A stretch of 7,149 nucleotides of DNA from Peptococcaceae bacterium. Its GTDB lineage: Bacteria; Bacillota; Desulfitobacteriia; Desulfitobacteriales; Syntrophobotulaceae. The stretch covers positions 1-7,149 of the forward strand of contig JAAYII010000189.1 in NCBI GenBank assembly GCA_012523535.1, read 5' to 3'. The notes beneath the pieces were generated by a model that did not search any database, had not been told where the DNA came from, and saw nothing but the letters and a program-made list of their open reading frames with translations. Of this stretch, positions 1 to 5,784 are shown piece by piece; within the stretch, counting starts at the first letter, position 1; every line of letters begins with the position of its first letter. The position numbers and the translations under genes are program-made.

Positions 1-1
1 A

Positions 2-520
2 ATTATTCAACCTGCCATTGATTATTTAAAAGAACTCAATCCTTATCTTTGGAACCAAGGCAAGACTTTTCCGGCGACCAAAGCCCAGGTCGACAATATG
101 TTTGCCGATAAGGAATTGATTATGACCATGAGCTATGAACCATACGAAGTGGCCAACAACATTGCCAAGGGTATCTACCCGGACACAGCCAGAGCCTTCC
201 AGTTTGACAAGGGAACCGTCGGCAACACCAACTATATTGCCATTGCGCTAAACAGTCCCAATAAGGCCGGGGCATTGGTGGTTATTAATGAAATATTGTC
301 TGCGGAAATTCAACTTTCCCAGTATGAAAATCTGAAAACCTTACCGGTAATCGATTACAATAAACTGAGTGTTGACCAAAAGAAGCGTTTTGACGCCGTG
401 AATATCGGACAAGGAACAATTCCCCAGGAGGAGCTTCTAAGCAAAAGAATCCCGGAAATCCCGGCTAACCTGATTCCCATTATTGAAGAAATTTGGCTGG
501 AAGAGGTCCCAGGTAAATGA
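2..520 (+). CDS. YnjB-like ABC transporter solute-binding protein, C-terminal part (5' end outside window)
   Basis: The reading frame is open from the first complete codon of the window, so the start, signal peptide and N-terminal lobe are missing. The visible 172 residues end at a TGA at 518-520. They resemble the C-terminal half of the YnjB family (COG4134), the extracytoplasmic binding component of the poorly understood YnjBCD importer. The segment NPYLW, a FADKELIMTMSYEP stretch and a later GTVGNTNYIAIALNSPNKAG stretch are the parts I recognise from that family. The stop overlaps the start of the next gene (ATGA), so the protein is translated together with two permeases and an ATPase downstream, which makes it the capture subunit of an importer. 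The ligand cannot be read from the sequence. The wider fold is shared with thiamine, polyamine and iron binding proteins, so those are alternatives. The solute-binding assignment is firm; the YnjB subfamily is likely. Confidence 0.82.
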   Translation: MIQPAIDYLKELNPYLWNQGKTFPATKAQVDNMFADKELIMTMSYEPYEVANNIAKGIYPDTARAFQFDKGTVGNTNYIAIALNSPNKAGALVVINEILSAEIQLSQYENLKTLPVIDYNKLSVDQKKRFDAVNIGQGTIPQEELLSKRIPEIPANLIPIIEEIWLEEVPGK

Positions 521-1377
521 GGAAAGCGGTACCCTATATATTACTCCTGCCCGTGATGCTGTTGACGCTTATATTTATCGGCGGTATTGTCAATGTAATT
601 ATTCAAAGCCTAGGGATTATTCCTTCCCTAGGCCTCTACAAACCTACGCTCTCCTATTACCAGGAAGTATTGAGCCGTCCTGATTTTCTGTCTTCCATAG
701 CTTTTAGTCTTTATATTTCTTTTGTCTCTTCCCTGCTGGCTGCAATCCTCGGTGTCCTTGTTTGTGCCCTGCTGGTTGGCAATGGCCTGGCCAAAGGCAA
801 AATCATGCAAATTACTAAAATTCCGATTGTCATTCCCCATACGGTGGTGGCTTTATTAATCATTAATATTTTCTCCCAAAGCGGGCTTTTGCCCCGCCTA
901 TTATATGCTCTGGGCCTTATCTCCGCTCAAGAAAGTTTCCCGTCTTTGCTGTTTGCACCTAACGGGATAGGAATTATCCTAGCCTATCTTTGGAAAGAGA
1001 TCCCTTTTGTAGTTTTTTTTGTGATCTCCATCATGGCCAATATCAGCACTACCCTGGGAGAGGCCGCCCAAAATCTGGGGGCATCCCCCGGGCAAAGCTT
1101 CCGTTATGTAATCCTTCCTCTCTGTATGCCGGCTGTAAAAAATGCCTTTTTAATAATTTTTGCTTTTTCACTGGGTGCCTACGACCTTCCTTTCCTGTTG
1201 GGCGCTACGGCGCCAAAAGCGCTGCCTGTCCAGGCTTTTATTGAGTACACCCATCCCGATTTGTTGCACAGGCCTTATGCCATGGCCTTAAACAGCATTA
1301 TGTTTTTTATTTCATTAATTATTGTGGTTTTTTATTACAGATTATTGCAGGGTAATTTAAAAAAGATTGAAAGATAA
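517..1377 (+). CDS. ABC transporter permease, first of two subunits (YnjC N-half-like)
   Basis: This is a 286-residue polytopic inner-membrane protein of the binding-protein-dependent permease family (BPD_transp_1 fold). Hydrophobic segments fall near residues 7-30, 62-88, 103-120, 150-172, 208-230 and 258-275. The cytoplasmic EAA loop that docks on the ATPase is clear at about 181-202 (GEAAQNLGAS followed by ILPLCMP). The ATG at 517 overlaps the preceding stop, and AAGAGG at 501-506 sits ten bases upstream, so translation is probably coupled to the binding protein. In E. coli YnjC is one double-length protein; here the two halves are separate genes, as in many related importers. It should pair with the product of 1409-2236 to form the channel. 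The permease role is certain; the substrate is unknown. Confidence 0.88.
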   Translation: MRKAVPYILLLPVMLLTLIFIGGIVNVIIQSLGIIPSLGLYKPTLSYYQEVLSRPDFLSSIAFSLYISFVSSLLAAILGVLVCALLVGNGLAKGKIMQITKIPIVIPHTVVALLIINIFSQSGLLPRLLYALGLISAQESFPSLLFAPNGIGIILAYLWKEIPFVVFFVISIMANISTTLGEAAQNLGASPGQSFRYVILPLCMPAVKNAFLIIFAFSLGAYDLPFLLGATAPKALPVQAFIEYTHPDLLHRPYAMALNSIMFFISLIIVVFYYRLLQGNLKKIER

Positions 1378-1408
1378 GGGGGGTTTTTCTATTAAACGGA
1401 CAAGTATT

Positions 1409-2236
1409 ATGAAAAGAACAATGCATATTGACCGCCTAGGGATTATAAGCAAAATCCTGCTTATCGGTTTTATTTTTTCTATTCTTTCCCCCTTGGTTGT
1501 AATTGTTGTTTGGAGTTTGGCCGGCAGGTGGGCTTGGCCCCATCTTCTGCCGGAGAATTTTTCCTTGCGGGGCATGCAAGAGCTTTTTGGCGGCTATTCC
1601 GGAGCCATGGAAACCTTGTTTTTCAGCATAGGCCTGTCCTTGGTCGTTGCCTTGCTAGCCGTTATTATTGGGACCATGACTGCCCGGGCCCTGGTCTTTT
1701 ATGATTTTTATGGCAAAAGAGTTATTGATTTAAGCACATTTTTACCGATTATTATTCCCGGAACCGTTTTCGCCATGGGTATAAATGTTATTTTTATTGA
1801 AATGGGATTATCCGACAGCGTTGCCGGGGTTATTGTCGCCCATCTGATCTGCTCTTTACCCTACGCCATTAAAATCATGACTGACATTACCCAAGCTTTT
1901 GGCCGCAAATTGGAGGAACAGGCCGCCGTTCTAGGGGCTTCTTTCCGCCAGACAATGGCCTTTATTACCCTCCCTTCCCTCCTGCCGGGTCTTATTGCCT
2001 CAGGCTGCATGGCTTATATCGTTTCCTTCAGCCAATATTTTCTGACTTTGATAATCGGCGGTGGAACTGTGATGACTTTTTCGGTTAAAATGGTGCCCTA
2101 TTTGCAAAGCGGTGATCGAACCCTGGCCTCCGCTTACAGTCTGGTTTTTGTTTGCTCTACCCTTTTGGTTTTTATTATTTTTGAAAAAACGATAAAAAAA
2201 TTTTACCGGGACGAAAGCCGGTATTACTTCGCCTAA
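1409..2236 (+). CDS. ABC transporter permease, second subunit (YnjC C-half-like)
   Basis: This is the second channel-forming membrane subunit, about 275 residues from the ATG at 1409. Hydrophobic helices are visible soon after the N-terminus (IISKILLIGFIFSIL), in the mid-region and at the C-terminus. An EAA loop reads EEQAAVLGASFRQ followed by ITLPSLLPG, roughly residues 169-194 from this start. The start is uncertain. A TTG at 1367 would overlap the previous gene by 11 bases but has no good ribosome binding site. The ATG at 1409 also lacks one at normal spacing, and an ATG at 1421 is possible. The strongest ribosome-binding-like string, AAGGGGGG at 1376-1383, is seven bases before an in-frame ATT at 1391. 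I chose 1409 as the first ATG. It lies between its partner permease and the ATPase in one operon. The family is certain; the N-terminus is not. Confidence 0.85.
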   Translation: MKRTMHIDRLGIISKILLIGFIFSILSPLVVIVVWSLAGRWAWPHLLPENFSLRGMQELFGGYSGAMETLFFSIGLSLVVALLAVIIGTMTARALVFYDFYGKRVIDLSTFLPIIIPGTVFAMGINVIFIEMGLSDSVAGVIVAHLICSLPYAIKIMTDITQAFGRKLEEQAAVLGASFRQTMAFITLPSLLPGLIASGCMAYIVSFSQYFLTLIIGGGTVMTFSVKMVPYLQSGDRTLASAYSLVFVCSTLLVFIIFEKTIKKFYRDESRYYFA

Positions 2237-2260
2237 TTATTTACTAAACATTTATCCATC

Positions 2261-2266
2261 AGGAGG
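2261..2266 (+). promoter_or_regulatory. Ribosome binding site of the YnjBCD-type ATPase
   Basis: AGGAGG is a full match to the anti-Shine-Dalgarno complement and lies eight bases before the TTG at 2275. No ATG competes at suitable spacing, so this site decides the TTG start. Confidence 0.85.
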
Positions 2267-2274
2267 ACAAGATC

Positions 2275-3309
2275 TTGGAATTAATCTTGGGCAATCTATC
2301 CGTAGCTATTGACAATAAACTGATACTCGATTCCATCAACCTGAAAGTCAAGAAGGGCGAATTGCTTGCCTTACTTGGTCCTTCAGGATGCGGTAAAAGC
2401 ACCTTGCTGAAAACTATTGCCGGGCTGCTCCCTCCTGCAAGCGGTTATGTAATGCTTAATGGGAAAGACGCTACCGACCTGCCGCCCAATCAACGGGGTG
2501 TCGTAATCGTTTTTCAAGACTTACGCTTATTTCCCAATATGACGGTAGAAGAAAATATTGCTTTCCCGCTAAAAGTCAGAGGGATACCTAAAGGGGAAAG
2601 GCTGGAAAAAGTCCACAATTTTATAGCCGGTGTCCAGCTCCAAGGACTGGAAAAAAGAAAAGTTACCGAATTATCGGGCGGGCAGCTGCAACGGGTAGCT
2701 TTGGCCAGGGCCTTGGCCGCCGAGCCCAAAATTCTTTTGCTGGACGAACCCTTTTCCAGTCTGGACGAAAATTTGCGCCGGGATATGCGCAGATTGGTTA
2801 TGGATTTGCGCCGGCGGTATGGCATTACCACAGTCCTGGTTACCCATGACCGGCAGGAAGCTTTTATGATGGCCGATAGAATTGCGATAATGTTTTCCGG
2901 GAAAATTGTCCAGTGCGATACTCCCAAAAACATCTATCATGCCCCGGCGACTAAAGCGGTGGCCGATTTTCTGGGCGGCGGTAATTATATTCAAGGTACA
3001 GTTAAAAACGGACAGTTTCTAAGCAACATAATCAATTTCCCCGTAAGCAAACCGGACGGCCAATATACCGCCCTCTTCCGGGTACCGGCCCTGAAGGCCC
3101 TGTCCCCGGCAGAAAATCCCCAAGGGGAGCAAACTAAACAAATCTTTCAAATAACAGATCTTTATTACCTGGGAGATCAAACGGAGATTATTGCCGAAGG
3201 TTCAGGCCAGCAGTTGAAATTAAACATAAGCTCAGACCACAGTCTGAGCATCGGCGATAAAATTCATATAGATTTTGATCTTTCCCAGGTTGTCCTAATA
3301 GAAGAATAG
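2275..3309 (+). CDS. ABC importer ATP-binding subunit with C-terminal extension (YnjD/PotA/FbpC-like)
   Basis: This 344-residue cytoplasmic ATPase should power the importer encoded just upstream. All nucleotide-binding motifs are intact: Walker A GPSGCGKST at 35-43, Q-loop Gln81, signature LSGGQ at 133-137, Walker B ILLLDE at 153-158, D-loop SSLD at 161-164 and switch His191. The ATPase domain ends near residue 230. The remaining ~115 residues look like the beta-rich TOBE/OB-type tail of PotA, FbpC and MalK ATPases, which can carry a ligand or regulatory site; this is inferred from length and pattern. E. coli YnjD is shorter (about 217 residues from memory) and lacks such a tail, so this subunit differs from the textbook YnjBCD set. 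It starts at TTG with a strong site at 2261-2266, 38 bases after the second permease. The ATPase call is certain; the transported substrate is unknown. Confidence 0.92.
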   Translation: MELILGNLSVAIDNKLILDSINLKVKKGELLALLGPSGCGKSTLLKTIAGLLPPASGYVMLNGKDATDLPPNQRGVVIVFQDLRLFPNMTVEENIAFPLKVRGIPKGERLEKVHNFIAGVQLQGLEKRKVTELSGGQLQRVALARALAAEPKILLLDEPFSSLDENLRRDMRRLVMDLRRRYGITTVLVTHDRQEAFMMADRIAIMFSGKIVQCDTPKNIYHAPATKAVADFLGGGNYIQGTVKNGQFLSNIINFPVSKPDGQYTALFRVPALKALSPAENPQGEQTKQIFQITDLYYLGDQTEIIAEGSGQQLKLNISSDHSLSIGDKIHIDFDLSQVVLIEE

Positions 3310-3329
3310 TCGGTTTCTTAATTTTACCT

Positions 3330-4016
3330 TCAGGCTAAGGAAGGCTGTACTTGTTTTTCCGGCTGGGAAGACTCTTTGAGAGCTGTAAGCCGGCCACGGT
3401 CGATTTTAATAATTTGGTCGCCCAGGATTTCCGCTTCCCTGGGATCATGGGTAACAAGCACAAAAGGTATTTTCCATTGTTTTTGTATTTTTTTCAGCTC
3501 TTGCTGCAATTCGCTTCTAATTTCCGGGTCCAAAGCGGACAAAGGCTCATCCAAAAGCATTATTTCCGGTTCGGCCATAAGCGCCCTGGCTAAAGCCACC
3601 CGCTGCTTTTCCCCGCCGGAAATATGGGCGGGAAATCGATTCTTTAGATGCAGGATACCCAGCATTTCCAGCATCTCATCCACTTGGAACGAATAGTTCC
3701 GCTTTTTTTTGTTGCCCAGGCCATAGAGAACATTTTTTTCTACGGTCATATGGGGGAAAAGGGCATACTCCTGAAAAACATAACCTACTCTGCGCTTGCG
3801 GGCCGGAAGATTTATTTTGTCGGCCGATGAATAAACCGTGCGCCCGTTAATCAGGATAGTGCCCACGGAGGGAGTCAACAGCCCTGCCAAACATTTTAAA
3901 ATAGTTGTCTTGCCGGCACCTGATGGGCCAACTAGAACTAAAATCTCCTCAGCCACTTGAAGTTTGGCTTGCAACTCGAAATGCCGCAATTTAAGTTTGA
4001 AATCGGCCTGAAGCAA
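3330..4016 (-). CDS. modC: Molybdate ABC transporter ATP-binding protein ModC, short form
   Basis: This is the 228-residue ATPase of the molybdate importer, acting on the cytoplasmic face of ModB. Motifs are complete: Walker A GPSGAGKTT at 30-38, Q-loop Gln82, signature ISGGE at 132-136, Walker B IMLLDE at 152-157, D-loop SALD at 160-163 and switch His190. E. coli ModC is about 350 residues and ends in a molybdate-binding TOBE/Mop domain; this protein stops shortly after the ATPase core with a polar tail, so that domain is absent. The TTG at 4016 is chosen because GGGAGGG lies eight bases upstream, partly inside the end of modB; only three bases separate the modB stop from this start. It is the last gene of modABC and converges with the YnjBCD-like operon. 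Identity as ModC comes from its position after modA and modB plus a family match. Confidence 0.92.
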   Translation of the reverse strand: MLQADFKLKLRHFELQAKLQVAEEILVLVGPSGAGKTTILKCLAGLLTPSVGTILINGRTVYSSADKINLPARKRRVGYVFQEYALFPHMTVEKNVLYGLGNKKKRNYSFQVDEMLEMLGILHLKNRFPAHISGGEKQRVALARALMAEPEIMLLDEPLSALDPEIRSELQQELKKIQKQWKIPFVLVTHDPREAEILGDQIIKIDRGRLTALKESSQPEKQVQPSLA

Positions 4017-4019
4017 AGC

Positions 4020-4712
4020 TTATTCCCTCCCTATATCCTGGGCAGTGCTTTTTTTCTGGCGCTTGGACCAGCGGTTAAGCCAAAATACTACCAAAAAACT
4101 AAAGACGGTCATAATTAAAACCAACATCATAGCGGTCCTGTCATCACCGCTTTCACTGGCCATATAAATAGCAATCGGCATGGTCTGGGTTTTCCCCGGA
4201 ATATTACCAGCCACCATCAAAGTTGCCCCAAACTCGCCCAGGGAACGGGCAAAGGAAAGGATAAAGCCAGAAACAATCCCCGGCCAAGATAAGGGCAAAG
4301 TAATGGTAAAGAAAACCTTAATTTCTCCCGAACCAAGAGTACGGGCAGCATTTTCCAAAGTCGGATCCACACCCTCCATCGCAGCCTTAACGGATTGGTA
4401 CATAAGCGGAAAGGAAACTACGGCGGCTGCAATCACGGCCCCGGAAATATGAAATACCACACTGACGTTGAAAGTCTGGGCTAAAAATTGACCAAGTGGC
4501 CCGTTTTTACCAAACAGCCAAAGGAGAATAAATCCTACGACAGAAGGGGGTAAAACCAAGGGCAAAGTAAACAAGGATTCCACAGCATCTTTGCCCGGAA
4601 AATCGCGCCTGGCCATTAAGCCGGCCAAGGGGATGCCGCTTAGGACTACAATAATAACCGCCGCTATGGCGACTTTAAGCGAGAGGATAATCGGGCTGAA
4701 ATCTAGTCCCAT
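4020..4712 (-). CDS. modB: Molybdate ABC transporter permease ModB
   Basis: This 230-residue membrane protein forms the ModB homodimer channel, which passes molybdate (and usually tungstate) into the cytoplasm. Helices are visible near residues 8-33, 47-67, 85-104, 142-160 and 197-213. The segment LPLVLPPSVVGF at 50-61 is typical of ModB. The EAA coupling loop is at about 120-140 (ENAARTLGSGE, then TLPLSWPG), followed by the family-characteristic SFARSLGEFGATLMVAGN stretch. The length fits ModB of E. coli (about 229 residues). The ATG at 4712 has GGAG nine bases upstream. It sits 41 bases after modA and almost abuts modC, so the three genes form one transcript. The related tungstate permease TupB is an alternative, but the ModA neighbour argues against it. 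Confidence 0.95.
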   Translation of the reverse strand: MGLDFSPIILSLKVAIAAVIIVVLSGIPLAGLMARRDFPGKDAVESLFTLPLVLPPSVVGFILLWLFGKNGPLGQFLAQTFNVSVVFHISGAVIAAAVVSFPLMYQSVKAAMEGVDPTLENAARTLGSGEIKVFFTITLPLSWPGIVSGFILSFARSLGEFGATLMVAGNIPGKTQTMPIAIYMASESGDDRTAMMLVLIMTVFSFLVVFWLNRWSKRQKKSTAQDIGRE

Positions 4713-4753
4713 AACTTTACTCCGTTATAGATGGTTTAGTTCTATTTGAACTC

Positions 4754-5551
4754 TCAATAGTTAACCCTTTTAAAACCGTAATTCTCCAAAATGGCCTGGG
4801 CTTCAGATGAACATAATATGTCCAAAAAAACTTTTGCTTCGGCCAAATTGGAACTGGTATTGATAACAGCTCCGGGATAAACAATAGGACTATGGCTGCC
4901 GGCCGGAGCTTCAGCCACAACTTTAATTTTGTCCGAAGACTTGGCATCCGAACCGTAGACAATACCGGCTTCCACGTTGCCGCTCTTTACATAATCCAGG
5001 ACTTGCTTGACATCTTTGGCCTGGACAATCTTATCCTGCAGGCTATCCCATAGTTTCATGTTTTTCAATGTTTCCTGGGCGTATTTCCCTGCAGGTACCG
5101 TTTCCGGTGTCCCAATACTGATCAAATTAGCTTTGGTCAGGTCCTCAAAGCTTTTTATATTCTGATTGTCCCTGCTCACTACCAGCACGATTTCATTGCC
5201 GGTAAAGTCTATACGGGTGCCTTGGACCAAAAGGTCTTGTTTTTCCAAGGCATCCATTTGGGATTGACCGGCGGAGAGAAAAATATCAGCCGGGGCTCCC
5301 TGTTCGATTTGTTTTTGCAAGGATCCCGAAGAAGCAAAATTAAATACAAGGTCCAGGCCTTGATGCTGTTCTTCATACAGTTTTTCTATATCCTCCAAAG
5401 GTTCCTTTAAACTGGCTGCCGCCGACACAATTATTTGTTTGGAAGGAGACTGAGAACTTCGCCGGTCCGTACCTTTGTCACCGGAAGCTGTTTGACCGCA
5501 TCCGGCTAAGGTCAATATAATGACCAGAAATAATATGGCAACCTTTTTCAC
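4754..5551 (-). CDS. modA: Molybdate-binding lipoprotein ModA
   Basis: ModA captures molybdate (commonly also tungstate) outside the membrane and hands it to ModB. From the GTG start it has 265 residues: a basic N-terminus (VKKV), a hydrophobic core and a lipobox LAGC with the lipidated cysteine at 18, as expected for a Gram-positive binding protein. A polar linker follows to about residue 39. The mature domain shows ModA hallmarks: SAAASL at 43-48, FASSGSL at 72-78, QIEQGAPADIFLSAG around 81-95, VPAGKYA at 152-158 and GIVYGSDA at 196-203. These contain the serine, alanine, valine and tyrosine positions that ligate the oxyanion in E. coli ModA. The GTG at 5551 is chosen because AAGGGAGG lies six bases upstream at normal strength. 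The frame stays open further upstream to 5602 only because it runs through a 31-bp duplication that offers a second ribosome binding site and in-frame ATG at 5581. Confidence 0.95.
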   Translation of the reverse strand: MKKVAILFLVIILTLAGCGQTASGDKGTDRRSSQSPSKQIIVSAAASLKEPLEDIEKLYEEQHQGLDLVFNFASSGSLQKQIEQGAPADIFLSAGQSQMDALEKQDLLVQGTRIDFTGNEIVLVVSRDNQNIKSFEDLTKANLISIGTPETVPAGKYAQETLKNMKLWDSLQDKIVQAKDVKQVLDYVKSGNVEAGIVYGSDAKSSDKIKVVAEAPAGSHSPIVYPGAVINTSSNLAEAKVFLDILCSSEAQAILENYGFKRVNY

Positions 5552-5554
5552 TTT

Positions 5555-5616
5555 CGTCCTCCCTTCAACATAAACTAACATTAACCGTCCTCCCTTCAAC
5601 ATAAACTAACATTAAC
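5555..5616. repeat. Perfect 31-bp tandem duplication in the modA leader
   Basis: Bases 5555-5585 and 5586-5616 are identical over 31 bp, and the match runs one base further. Each unit carries, on the minus strand, an AAGGGAGG ribosome binding string (5558-5565 and 5589-5596). The inner copy serves the modA GTG at 5551. The outer copy lies seven bases before an ATG at 5581 that is in frame with modA and would add ten residues to the signal peptide. The clean duplication suggests a recent slippage or unequal recombination event. Confidence 0.95.
5558..5565 (-). promoter_or_regulatory. modA: Ribosome binding site deciding the modA GTG start
   Basis: On the minus strand AAGGGAGG is followed by six bases (ACGAAA) and GTG at 5551-5549, directly before the lipoprotein signal peptide. 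Its duplicate at 5589-5596 could drive initiation at the in-frame ATG at 5581. Confidence 0.85.
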
Positions 5617-5636
5617 CAACATGACCAAGCATAATT

Positions 5637-5665
5637 ATTATAATACAAGCTCTAATTGGGTGCAA
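5637..5665 (-). promoter_or_regulatory. Probable sigma-A promoter of modABC
   Basis: Read on the minus strand, TTGCAC at 5665-5660 and a perfect TATAAT at 5642-5637 are separated by 17 bases, the optimal spacer. Transcription would start near 5630, giving a leader of about 80 bases that includes both copies of the 31-bp repeat. The spacer begins with CCAATTAG, which also occurs in the divergent promoter. Confidence 0.8.
5652..5659 (-). promoter_or_regulatory. Candidate operator copy in the modABC promoter (CCAATTAG)
   Basis: On the minus strand CCAATTAG sits directly after the -35 element. The same 8-bp word, in the same orientation relative to transcription, occurs between the -35 and -10 of the divergent regulator promoter. 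A protein bound here would block or remodel polymerase binding. The operator role is an inference from the shared word and its placement. Confidence 0.45.
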
Positions 5666-5715
5666 CATCTTTCCACAAAACCTAACAAAAATCAAATTAC
5701 CAATACTTTGGCCGC

Positions 5716-5745
5716 TTGCTGCTTCCAATTAGGCTATGTTATAAT
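5716..5745 (+). promoter_or_regulatory. Probable sigma-A promoter of the regulator gene, extended -10
   Basis: TTGCTG at 5716-5721, an 18-base spacer and a perfect TATAAT at 5740-5745 form a plausible promoter. TG at 5737-5738, one base before the -10, makes it an extended -10 type, which would offset the weak -35. Transcription would start near 5752, about 33 bases before the TTG start codon. It faces away from the modABC promoter, with about 50 bases between the two -35 elements. Confidence 0.75.
5725..5732 (+). promoter_or_regulatory. Candidate operator copy in the regulator promoter (CCAATTAG)
   Basis: CCAATTAG lies in the spacer of the regulator promoter and matches the word in the modABC promoter. 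It is also the left part of an imperfect dyad: CAATTA at 5726-5731 pairs with TAATTG at 5742-5747 across the -10, and AATTAGG recurs at 5750-5756. This would fit autoregulation by the downstream gene product; it is inferred, not shown. Confidence 0.4.
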
Positions 5746-5784
5746 TGATAATTAGGATGATTATGGATTTGAAGGTGAAAAAAC

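Noticed and set aside
2514..2994. Open reading frames of 107-139 codons antisense to the ATPase gene
   Set aside because: They lie wholly inside a well-conserved ATPase gene, show no recognisable motif or membrane pattern, and look like mirror frames of the coding strand.
3327..3344. Possible terminator hairpin between the convergent operons
   Set aside because: The stem is only five pairs with an eight-base loop and no adjacent U-run on either strand.
4020..5551. Tungstate-specific Tup/Wtp transporter instead of Mod
   Set aside because: The binding protein has ModA hallmarks (SAAASL, FASSGSL, QIEQGAPADIFLSAG) rather than those of TupA or WtpA, although ModA proteins can also carry tungstate.
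5552..5602. Longer modA reading frame beginning at ATG 5602
   Set aside because: It runs through the 31-bp duplication. Its first ATG has no ribosome binding site at correct spacing, whereas GTG 5551 has a strong one directly before a normal lipoprotein signal peptide.
5700..5711. Small dyad CCAA-TACT-TTGG between the two -35 elements as an operator
   Set aside because: Four-base arms are expected by chance in DNA of this composition; the shared CCAATTAG word is better supported.
5617..5784. Molybdenum-cofactor riboswitch upstream of modA or the regulator
   Set aside because: The regulator leader (about 33 bases) is too short, and the modA leader (about 80 bases) is mostly the 31-bp repeat; no multi-stem architecture was seen.
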